64,000 bases of DNA from NCBI RefSeq assembly GCF_030622045.1, contig NZ_CP130886.1, positions 1 through 64,000 on the forward strand, in the 5' to 3' direction. How positions within the stretch are numbered: the first letter of the stretch is position 1; every line of letters begins with the position of its first letter. Position numbers and translations under genes: made by a program. Positions 8,958 through 15,958 of this stretch are shown piece after piece. Below the pieces are notes generated by a model. That model was given only the letters and a program-made list of their open reading frames with translations, did not search any database and was not told the origin of the DNA. The stretch is from Planctellipticum variicoloris (GTDB taxonomy: Bacteria > Planctomycetota > Planctomycetia > Planctomycetales > Planctomycetaceae).

Positions 8958-9815
8958 CTACAGCACCCGCGCCGCTTTCCCCAGCCGACCCATGTAGTCG
9001 ACGAAAATAAAATCGTTCGCCGAGATCGACCGGATCGTAAACGGCAACGCGTGATTCACCCGCTCCGGATAGATCGACGCCGTGCACAGAAACGTCAGCG
9101 TCCCGTTCTTCACGCTCCACGTGCCGCTCGAAATCGGCGTCCGCACGAACACCCGCTGGAACAGCCGCAACTGCTCCGACTCGCGGATCGAAGACCACGT
9201 CCCGTTGCCGTGAATCGTCGTCACCAGCGCCCCGGCGTCGTCCCGATACTTCCAGACCCCCGGCAGCATCTTCGTCAGCTCGGCATCCGTGATCACGCGG
9301 GCGGCGACGCCCTCGCCCGTCGTCGTCTCCGGCTTCGCCGAGACGAACTTCTCGCCCGCCGCCGGCGCCGCCGTCCGTTTCAGCACCATCAGCATCCGGT
9401 GCGTTCCTTCCTTCGCGGAAAACTCCGTCGGACGCTGCATGTCTCCCGCTTCGGCCAGGCAGACGACGAGCCGTCCCTCGTCAAAGCGATAAATGCCGGT
9501 CGCTTCCTGCTTCTCAGGGGTAACGATGTCGATCTGCTTTGGATACTGCGTGGCGTCGACGGTAAACACCTTCGCGTGCTTCTTCCCGTCCAGGTGCGAC
9601 TTGAAGATGATCGCGTTGTCGGCGATTTCGACCTTGCCGCCCGACGGGAGCCACTCGGGAATCTGCTCCCGGGGAATGACATGTCCGTTCTCGGCCAACT
9701 CGACGACTTCCCAGTGCCCTTCGAGCTGCCGAATTTCGGGATTCTCGTTCTGTGCAGCGGCCACTGAAACAAGGGCCAGCGCGCTCAGCAGACCGCCAGT
9801 CAGCAAACGTCTCAT
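8958..9815 (-). CDS. Exported TIGR03067-domain protein
   Basis: A 285-residue protein of unknown function. It starts with a Sec-type signal peptide (about 1-22, MRRLLTGGLLSALALVSVAAA), followed by a first domain beginning EIRQLEGHWEVVELAENGH that matches the TIGR03067 pattern common in planctomycetes (a lipocalin-like module of about 110 residues), and a second beta-rich domain (about 165-285) that starts MLPGVWKYRDDAG and resembles a second copy of the same fold. I trimmed a 412-residue frame to the ATG at 9815, which has GGAG about ten bases upstream and a clean signal peptide. Location is probably periplasmic or cell surface. No function is known. Confidence 0.85.
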   Translation of the reverse strand: MRRLLTGGLLSALALVSVAAAQNENPEIRQLEGHWEVVELAENGHVIPREQIPEWLPSGGKVEIADNAIIFKSHLDGKKHAKVFTVDATQYPKQIDIVTPEKQEATGIYRFDEGRLVVCLAEAGDMQRPTEFSAKEGTHRMLMVLKRTAAPAAGEKFVSAKPETTTGEGVAARVITDAELTKMLPGVWKYRDDAGALVTTIHGNGTWSSIRESEQLRLFQRVFVRTPISSGTWSVKNGTLTFLCTASIYPERVNHALPFTIRSISANDFIFVDYMGRLGKAARVL

Positions 9816-10231
9816 TGTTCCGACTCCATTCTTTTCGAGAGCATCCTGAATCTGCCACCGCGAGCGTACGCCGCACAAGTGACATCGACATATCACGACG
9901 TCCGACAGGCTACGGGTGACGCGCAGAAGTTGCCAGCACGACGGTGCTTCCACCGAACCCATCGAAATTCGCCCCATCGAGGCGGGAACGTCGACGACGA
10001 CGAACTGGACGCGCATCTGGCGACCCTCGAAAATTTTCGGGTTAACCAGAACCACCCGCGGCTCAGTCCGCCACGGCCGTGTGCGCGAAATCTTCCATCT
10101 GCCCGCCTTCCTCTGCAGACTCCACTTGCTCTGCATCTCCGCGAGAAACTCTCGCGATTTCCTGATGATCCGTCCGACTCCGACCCGCGTTACCATCTCG
10201 ACGGGGAAAATCCGCGCCGGAAAGGAACGCC
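9816..10231. other. Gene-free interval (416 bases)
   Basis: Divergent promoter region between the TIGR03067 gene and the DUF4870 gene. Overlapping frames exist on both strands but none has a ribosome site or recognisable product. A small perfect hairpin GCGAGA-AAC-TCTCGC lies near 10140. Nothing else was seen. Confidence 0.5.
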
Positions 10232-10729
10232 ATGAGCATTGCCGACGAGATTGCGAAACTGGAGGAACTGCACCGTTCGGTCGCTCTGTCGGACCGCGAG
10301 TTCGCCGACGCCAAGAACAAGCTGATTCACCCGGTCGGGTCGGCTTTCAGCGGATGGACAGGTGGTTCCGCCCTGGACGGCGAAGTCGCCGAGCAGCGGA
10401 CGCGCACCTGGGCCATGCTCGTGCATCTGTCGCAATTGCTGGGTTACACCGCCCTGCCCGTACTGGGTCTCGCCGCTCCCATTCTGATCTGGCAGCTCAT
10501 GAAAGGGAGCCTGCCCGGGATCGACGAACACGGCAAGATCGTCGTGAACTGGATGATTTCTTCCTTCATCTACCTCGTCATCTTCGCAATCCTGAGCATT
10601 GTGTTCGTCGGCATCCCGTTCCTGATTGCGCTCCTGATCGCAATGGTCGTCTTCCCGATCATCGGCGGCCTGAAAGCCAACAACGGCGAAGCCTGGAAAT
10701 ACCCGCTGTCGATTACGTTTTTTGAATAG
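10232..10729 (+). CDS. DUF4870-type membrane protein with N-terminal SHOCT-like helix
   Basis: A 165-residue membrane protein of unknown function. The N-terminal stretch (about 3-35, ADEIAKLEELHRSVALSDRE with F next) resembles a SHOCT oligomerisation helix; the rest has three to four hydrophobic segments starting at about 65 (LVHLSQLLGYTALPVLGLAA), with the NWMISSFIYLVIF region typical of DUF4870/Tic20-like proteins. The start is the ATG preceded by AAAGGAA. It is a single gene followed by a repeat-rich interval. Confidence 0.85.
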   Translation: MSIADEIAKLEELHRSVALSDREFADAKNKLIHPVGSAFSGWTGGSALDGEVAEQRTRTWAMLVHLSQLLGYTALPVLGLAAPILIWQLMKGSLPGIDEHGKIVVNWMISSFIYLVIFAILSIVFVGIPFLIALLIAMVVFPIIGGLKANNGEAWKYPLSITFFE

Positions 10730-11063
10730 GGAATAGCGAGTAGGGAATAGCGAATAGCCGGAAGAAGAGGGCTTATCGCGGATCGCTGATCGCCAGAGGA
10801 AGATTTATCGCTGTCTGGCGTCTCTTTTCTGGCTCTCGTCTCTGGTCTCTCGACTTCCTTTCGACATTCCGCCTTCGACATTCGGCATTTCTCTTCCTGG
10901 CGTCTCTGCGCGAGATCTTGAATTTCCCGCGAAAAGCGCGATTCCACTGCCGGGCGATCTTCTCTAAACTCCGCCATATTCAAGTTCGTTGACGGATCGG
11001 GGCCGAACCGGCTGGGATCGCCGGCGCACCCGCTTTAGAGCGTCACGACAAGGAAGTCGGCCG
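10730..11063. repeat. Composite intergenic word-repeat block
   Basis: Between the DUF4870 gene and lpxA. In order it holds GAATAGC-type words (about 10730-10757), a CGGAAGAAGAGGGCT linker, GATCGC-type words (about 10771-10797), then a CTCTCGACTTCC / CGACATTCCGCC / TCGACATTCGGC series (about 10840-10890). The same words recur in the same order at other gaps in this window. Confidence 0.65.
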
Positions 11064-11927
11064 ATGCCCTGCAACATCTCGGAGTTCGCTCAGGTCGACG
11101 ATCGCGCCCTGCTCGGCGAAAATGTCGACATCGGCCCGTTCTGCATCGTCGGACCGCACGTCGCGCTCGGCGACGGCTGCCGGCTCGACAGCCACGTCTC
11201 CATCATCGGGCACACGACGATCGGCGCCCGCAACCGGTTCTTCGCGGGGGCCGCCATCGGCGGAGATCCCCAGGACATCGGGTATACCGGTTCCCCCACG
11301 CGGGTCGAGATCGGCGACGACAACATTTTCCGCGAAGGGGTCACGGTCAACCGCGGCGCCGACAAGGAAGACGGCGTCACCCGCATCGGAAACCGCTGTT
11401 TCCTGATGGCCAACGCCCACGTGGCCCACAACTGCCACGTCCAGAATCACGTGATCCTCTGCAACGGCTCCCTGCTGGGGGGCCATGCCCACGTCCACGA
11501 TTTTGCCATCGTGTCGGGGAACTCGGTCGTGCATCACTTCGCGACCATCGGCACCGGCGCGTTTCTCAGCGGCGGCTGCCGCTGCCCCACCGATCTGCCC
11601 CCCTACATGCTGGCGGCCGGCAGCGATAACCCCGAAATTATCACGATCAATCTGGTCGGCATGCGTCGTCGCGGCATCTGCGACGCGACAATTCAGCTTG
11701 TCCGGCAAGCCTTCAAGCTGCTCTTCCGCGAACATCGCAAGGTCACCGAGGTCCGCGGGCAGTTCGAAGTCGAACTATGCGGCAATCTCCCCGCCGAGCT
11801 CGATCATCTGCTGAGTTTTGTCGAAGCCTCCGCCCGCGGCAAGAACGGCCGCGCCCGCGAGGCGATTCGAGTCGTCAAAGAACCGCAGGCCGAATCCCAC
11901 GGCACTGCCCAACGGAGTGCGGCATGA
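11064..11927 (+). CDS. lpxA: UDP-N-acetylglucosamine acyltransferase LpxA
   Basis: First enzyme of lipid A synthesis: transfers a 3-hydroxyacyl chain from acyl carrier protein to UDP-GlcNAc. The 287-residue product is a left-handed beta-helix with hexapeptide repeats, then a helical C-terminal part from about 200. The catalytic His is His122 in NAHVAHNC (E. coli His125). Aligning onward without gaps, Gly170 corresponds to E. coli Gly173, the acyl-length ruler, which would favour a long hydroxyacyl chain; this is inference. The ATG at 11064 has AAGGAAG eight bases upstream. Its stop overlaps the next start (ATGA), so the two genes are translationally coupled. Confidence 0.94.
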   Translation: MPCNISEFAQVDDRALLGENVDIGPFCIVGPHVALGDGCRLDSHVSIIGHTTIGARNRFFAGAAIGGDPQDIGYTGSPTRVEIGDDNIFREGVTVNRGADKEDGVTRIGNRCFLMANAHVAHNCHVQNHVILCNGSLLGGHAHVHDFAIVSGNSVVHHFATIGTGAFLSGGCRCPTDLPPYMLAAGSDNPEIITINLVGMRRRGICDATIQLVRQAFKLLFREHRKVTEVRGQFEVELCGNLPAELDHLLSFVEASARGKNGRAREAIRVVKEPQAESHGTAQRSAA

Positions 11928-12997
11928 GCGATCTGCGGATGGCGGTGGTGGGCGTCGGAGCACTCGGACGGCACCATGCGCGGATTCTCGGCGGGATGGC
12001 GGGCGTGAATCTGGTGGCCGTCGCGGACAGCCACGCCGAACGGGGCCAGGCCGTCGCCGGTCAGTGCGGCTGCCGCTGGGTTGCAGACTACCGGGAGCTG
12101 GCGGGCGAAGTCGACGCCGTCTCGGTCGTCGTGCCGACGGTGGCGCATCGCGAAGTCGGCGGCTACTTCCTGGAACGGGGGATTCCGGTCCTGGTGGAAA
12201 AGCCGCTGGCCGATCACGACGCGTCCGGGACCGAACTGGTCGAACTCGCCGAACGGATGGGCATTGCCCTGCAGGTCGGACATATCGAGCGGTTCAACCC
12301 GGCATTCGTCGCGGCGGCGCCGTGGCTGGCCGGGGCCAGATACATCCGGGCGGAACGAACCAGTCCCTACACGTTTCGCTCGACCGACATCGGCGTCACG
12401 CTCGATCTGATGATTCACGATATCGATCTCGTCCTCTCGCTGGTCCGCAGTCCGCTGCAGAGCGCCTCGGCGTTCGGCGCGGGGGTGATGGGGGGCCACG
12501 AAGACGCCGTCCAGGCACGTCTGGTGTTCGAGAACGGGGCGATCGCGGATCTGACCGCCAGCCGGGTCAGCCCGGTGGTCTCCCGCTCGCTGCAGGTCTG
12601 GTCGGCAAGCGGTTGCGTCACGGTCGATCTCAACAAGCGGGAAGTCTCGCGCTACGTTCCCTCGCCGGCCCTGGTGCACGGTCCGTCGCCGCTGGAACTG
12701 TCCCGTCAGCCGGGTGCGGATATTGAGCAGCTCAAGAAAGACGTGTTCGGGCGGTTCATTCAGGTCGAGACGACCGCAGTTCCGGCGAGCGATGCGCTGA
12801 CCGCCGAGCTGCAGAGTTTCGTTCACGCCGTCGTCACGAAGACGGCTCCCCCCATCGACGGTCGGCAGGCGCTGGCGGCCCTGCAGGTCGCCACGGCAGT
12901 GCAGAAGAGTCTCGCCGGACACCGCTGGGACGCCACGCATGTGGGCGTCGCCTCGCCGCAGCAGGCCGTCGCGATGCCGCAGCGCAAGGCGGGCTGA
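11924..12997 (+). CDS. Gfo/Idh/MocA family oxidoreductase coupled to lpxA
   Basis: NAD(P)-dependent sugar dehydrogenase-like protein of 357 residues. The Rossmann motif is VVGVGALGRHHARIL near the N-terminus, the family's EKP motif is in PVLVEKPLA, and the GHIERFNPAF region is characteristic of the clade that neighbours lpx genes. Start ATG overlaps the lpxA stop by four bases (ATGA), with GGAG upstream. In other bacteria a related enzyme, GnnA, oxidises UDP-GlcNAc at C3 so that an aminotransferase (GnnB) can make UDP-GlcNAc3N for LpxA. No aminotransferase is adjacent here, so the role is unproved. Confidence 0.9.
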   Translation: MSDLRMAVVGVGALGRHHARILGGMAGVNLVAVADSHAERGQAVAGQCGCRWVADYRELAGEVDAVSVVVPTVAHREVGGYFLERGIPVLVEKPLADHDASGTELVELAERMGIALQVGHIERFNPAFVAAAPWLAGARYIRAERTSPYTFRSTDIGVTLDLMIHDIDLVLSLVRSPLQSASAFGAGVMGGHEDAVQARLVFENGAIADLTASRVSPVVSRSLQVWSASGCVTVDLNKREVSRYVPSPALVHGPSPLELSRQPGADIEQLKKDVFGRFIQVETTAVPASDALTAELQSFVHAVVTKTAPPIDGRQALAALQVATAVQKSLAGHRWDATHVGVASPQQAVAMPQRKAG

Positions 12998-13002
12998 CGG
13001 GC

Positions 13003-13375
13003 TCGCGGAAAGCAGAAAGCTTAAAGCGGAAAGCCGGAAGAAGTGGGCTGATCGCGAATCGCTGATCACCGGACAAATTCGGCCAGGCCGCGCCCGGCCC
13101 TACGCGCATCCAGCTCCTGAGCCCCGTCAGGGGCAAATCACAGTAGCCCAGCGGCGTAAGCTCTGGGCATCGCCTCAAAGCCTCAAAGCGAATCGTCAGA
13201 AGACGAAGTGGGCTGATCGCGAATCGCTTGTCGCGGATCGCCAGACGAGATTTCGCAGCGAGCTGCCTCGTTTCTGGCTCTCGTCTCTCGACTTCTTCCT
13301 TTCGAAATTCCGCTTTCGTCATTCGACATTTCTTCTCTCCGCAAGAATTCTTCCGCATTTCTGATTTTTTGGCCG
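13003..13375. repeat. Composite intergenic word-repeat block
   Basis: Downstream of the oxidoreductase. It contains CGGAAAGC words (13008-13040), a GGGCTGATCGCGAATCGC word block (about 13043-13065), a hairpin GCCCC-GTCA-GGGGC (about 13122), a GCCCAG/CTGGGC inverted pair (about 13147-13169), a second GATCGC block (about 13208-13245) and a CTCGACTTC / GACATTTCTTC series to about 13340. No coding sequence is supported. Confidence 0.6.
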
Positions 13376-13449
13376 AATTGCCCTTGCATGCCGCCGGAAC
13401 CAGTGTCAGCGTGTTCTCTTGTCGGGTGGTTGACGGCAAATGGTACCTA

Positions 13450-13725
13450 ACCGGCGGGAAACTGCCGGCGCTTGCAAGCTGATCCCCCGGCAGAGGGTCC
13501 GATCAGGCCCTGTGACTGGCCTTCCGTGAGGAAGGCTGGACTGCGCGGAGATCCTGCGCAAGTCCTCGGCGCCGTGTCGGTCGGTCGCGTGCACAACGCG
13601 ATCGGCCAACCTGATCGAGTGCAGGCCGCAAGGCGGGCGAAAGCCAGCCCCAAAGCCAGTCAGGCCAGCCGAAAGACGGAGCGGGAGCAGGCGAAAGCCG
13701 ATCCCCGCTCCGTCCGGGCCGGCAA
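13450..13725 (+). ncRNA. Candidate structured RNA of unknown family
   Basis: Successive perfect or near-perfect stems are seen, with several GNRA tetraloops on the plus strand: 13451-13468 (7 pairs, GAAA loop); 13494-13511 (AGGG/CCCT with inner CC/GG); 13519-13536 (GCCTTCC/GGAAGGC, GTGA loop); 13538-13565 (GGACTGCGC-type stem of about 10 pairs); 13579-13607 (about 12 pairs, five-base loop); 13625-13634 (GCAA loop); 13636-13645 (GAAA loop); and 13675-13714, an 11-pair perfect stem with an inner GGC-GAAA-GCC hairpin. Tetraloops only make sense on this strand. The region has no credible protein. The conserved cores of RNase P, tmRNA and SRP RNA were looked for and not found. Ends are approximate. 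Confidence 0.6.
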
Positions 13726-13821
13726 TCAATTCTCAGTGCGCAGCGAACTCAAAGAGTCCCGCCACAGCGCCCTCGCGCGCCGACACGTTCGGCACCGTCC
13801 TCAGCCGATCCTCTCCGGCAA

Positions 13822-13895
13822 TCCGCGACAAGCGATACGCGATCAGCGCTCTTCCCCTCTGGCTCTCCGCATTGAGCTTTCCGCTTTCCGCCCTT
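13822..13895. repeat. Intergenic word-repeat block
   Basis: Reverse-orientation GATCGC-type words (CGCGACAAGCGATACGCGAT, about 13826-13845), followed by a GAGCTTTCCGCTTTCCGCC series next to the end of the cvpA-like gene. Confidence 0.55.
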
Positions 13896-14783
13896 TCAGT
13901 ACCGATCTCTTTGCCCCGCGGATGTCCGGGGAGGCGGCAATGGCGGAAAGAGGTCGTCGTCTGAGGAGGCGGGTGTGGTGGCTTTCGGCGGAGTCGAGTT
14001 GCTCGATGTCCGGGTGCTCGAACGCCGTGGCGGCAGCTCGGGGGGAGGGAGGAATTCGCCGTCCTGGATGATCTGCGGAATGTCGGAACTGAGCGGTCGC
14101 GTCGAGGTTCTTGGCAGCGGCTGCGTCGTCGTGGGCGGACTGGTCGGCGCCGGCGTCCGGTCGCCGAACAGGTAGTCGGTGGCCGCCCCGCCCAGATCGC
14201 GGATCGTATCCAGGGGCTGCTTGTCGGTCGTCGTCTTGTCCTTCGGATTCGCTGGTTCGACGTTGCCCCCGGCGAGATAGCCCTCGGTCTCGGGAAGGTT
14301 CTTCAAATAGGGATCGATCACGTCGTGGGCGGCGGTTGGCAGGATGGGGTAGATCGTGTGCAGGATCCGGGCGGCGATGGTGCTGCTCTCGGACTGCAGA
14401 ATCGTCGGACGGATCGACGGGAAGAAGGTGACCAGCCCCAGCGTCAAGGCGATCGTGAAGAGGACTCCCTTCACGGCGCCGAGGACGAAACCGAGGTGGC
14501 GGTCGAACTCTTCCAGCTTCAACTTCTCCAACGATTCCCGGATCGACCGGACCAGCAGATAAACCGCCAGCGAGATGACGCAGTACATCGTGATCAGCGC
14601 GAACAGGCGATTCAGGGGCGGCTGCCCAAACCAGGGGGCGACGCTGATCGACAGCGGCATGGCGAAGACGTAACCCAACACCAGCGACGCAATCGGAGCG
14701 ACCTGCCAGGCCATGCCGCGGGACCAGCCGGTGACGGACGCATACAGCACCAGCACCAGCATGATGACATCGTAAATTGTCAT
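13896..14783 (-). CDS. CvpA family membrane protein
   Basis: A 295-residue protein. The first half (about 1-130) has four hydrophobic segments and the N-terminal pattern YDVIMLVLVLYASVTGWSRG seen in CvpA/colicin-V-production-like proteins; a fourth segment includes LGFVLGAVKGVLFTIAL. The second half (about 165-295) is hydrophilic, rich in Thr, Pro and Ser and probably disordered. The ATG has AAAGGAAC upstream. It lies 49 bases after the YdjM-like gene on the same strand, so the two may be cotranscribed. Function in this phylum is unknown. Confidence 0.85.
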   Translation of the reverse strand: MTIYDVIMLVLVLYASVTGWSRGMAWQVAPIASLVLGYVFAMPLSISVAPWFGQPPLNRLFALITMYCVISLAVYLLVRSIRESLEKLKLEEFDRHLGFVLGAVKGVLFTIALTLGLVTFFPSIRPTILQSESSTIAARILHTIYPILPTAAHDVIDPYLKNLPETEGYLAGGNVEPANPKDKTTTDKQPLDTIRDLGGAATDYLFGDRTPAPTSPPTTTQPLPRTSTRPLSSDIPQIIQDGEFLPPPELPPRRSSTRTSSNSTPPKATTPASSDDDLFPPLPPPRTSAGQRDRY

Positions 14784-14832
14784 GACGTTCCTTTGCTCCG
14801 TCGCAGGACTGCCCGCGGGCCTTCCACCGTCT

Positions 14833-15573
14833 TCAGTACGGCCGGCCTTCCAGTTCCGGCAGATCCCGGGTCAGTTTCTCCGGGGCTGCAGGGGCGGGCG
14901 AACGGGGCGATTGTGTTGCAGTTGGCGTGCCCGGCGGCGTGTGAATGGCGACATCCCGCAGGACGCCGACTGAGACGAGGATCAGAATGCCGAAACAGGC
15001 GGAATTGGCGTTACCGTCCCCCGAAAACACCTTGAGCGCCGAACCGAAAGACTTTTTCAACTTGGGCACGACGCCGGAGACGTTGACGCTCCAGATTTCA
15101 TCGAGCAATAGATGCGTGAAATACCCCAGACTGACGGCGGCCGCCTTGAAGTACCGCACAGTCGGGTTGACGTGATCCAACAGCAGGAAGGCAACCATGC
15201 CGGCGATGAGGATTGCGGGAATGCTGTGAAACATGCCGCGATGGACCGTGAAACGCTTGAGGAGTCCGCCGAGGCCAAAGCGAATAAAGAGATAGGTCGG
15301 TACGCCGACGAGAAAAATTTGTTCGGAAGTCCAGCCGGTCCGGATCAGCCGATGCAGCAGCAGCATCGGGGCCACGGCGGCGGCGAAGCTGATGGTTTCG
15401 CGGGCGGGAATTCCGGAGTCGCTGTCGACGTCCGGCAGAATCCCCGCGATGGCGCACAGTCCGCCGGCGACGGCGGCAGACTCCGGCGGGAGCTGCAGTT
15501 GCGTCATCCCGAGCCAGCCGTAACTGGCCCCGACAACGCTGCTGACGGCGATATGCGTATGAAACCCGGCCAT
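14833..15573 (-). CDS. YdjM-like metal-dependent membrane hydrolase
   Basis: A 246-residue inner-membrane protein resembling the LexA-regulated YdjM family of putative metal-dependent hydrolases. It starts MAGFHTHIAVSS and keeps the usual metal-ligand pattern: HTH near the N-terminus, GILPDVDSD at about 48-56, and FTVHRGMFHS at about 108-117, with several hydrophobic segments. The C-terminal about 40 residues are proline- and alanine-rich. The frame extends further upstream to 15687, but those 38 residues run towards the repeat block and the ATG at 15573 matches the family start. Ribosome site is weak. Catalytic activity is inferred from family only. Confidence 0.82.
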   Translation of the reverse strand: MAGFHTHIAVSSVVGASYGWLGMTQLQLPPESAAVAGGLCAIAGILPDVDSDSGIPARETISFAAAVAPMLLLHRLIRTGWTSEQIFLVGVPTYLFIRFGLGGLLKRFTVHRGMFHSIPAILIAGMVAFLLLDHVNPTVRYFKAAAVSLGYFTHLLLDEIWSVNVSGVVPKLKKSFGSALKVFSGDGNANSACFGILILVSVGVLRDVAIHTPPGTPTATQSPRSPAPAAPEKLTRDLPELEGRPY

Positions 15574-15654
15574 GGGACCGCTCGAAGCGCGCACGAAAAA
15601 TCCACGGGATCCTTCCCGTAGCAAAGCGCGGACCATAGCTGGGGAGTGCAAATT

Positions 15655-15957
15655 GGTCAACGTGAAGGTGACAAGAGAAGATTTCACGCGGAGGCGAAGA
15701 GGAAGAAGCAGACAGAAGATTTCACGCCAATGCGCAAAACGGAACGCAGAGACGCCAAAAGGAAGAAGGAAGTGGATTCACCGCGGAGGCGAGGAGGACG
15801 CGGAGAACGGAAGGAGCGGAAATGTCGAATGTCGAAGGCGGAATGTCGAAAGGAGTCGAGAGCCAGAGAAGATGACTTCGTGTGGACACATCTCCCGCGA
15901 CTGACTACTGACCACGGACCAAACTCTGGCTATTCGCTTTTCGCTATTCCCTGCTCG
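15655..15957. repeat. Composite intergenic word-repeat block
   Basis: Between the YdjM-like gene and hrpB. It has two TTTCACGC-containing words (about 15683 and 15719), GAGGCGAGGAGGACGCGGAG-type purine-rich words (about 15785-15804), then AATGTCGAATGTCG / GGCGGAATGTCG / AAAGGAGTCGAG words (about 15821-15860) and GGCTATTCGC / TTTTCGCTATTCC words (about 15927-15947). These are the reverse complement of the series seen at 10730-10890. Confidence 0.62.
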
Positions 15958-15958
15958 C

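Noticed and set aside
13521-13560. RNase P RNA core
   Set aside because: TGAGGAAGGC has a superficial likeness to the P4 motif, but GAGGAAAGUCC and the 3' ACAGAAACCC-like partner are missing.
13406-13729. Minus-strand frame across the structured RNA
   Set aside because: Its product is not recognisable and the interval is explained better by plus-strand RNA stems with GNRA loops.
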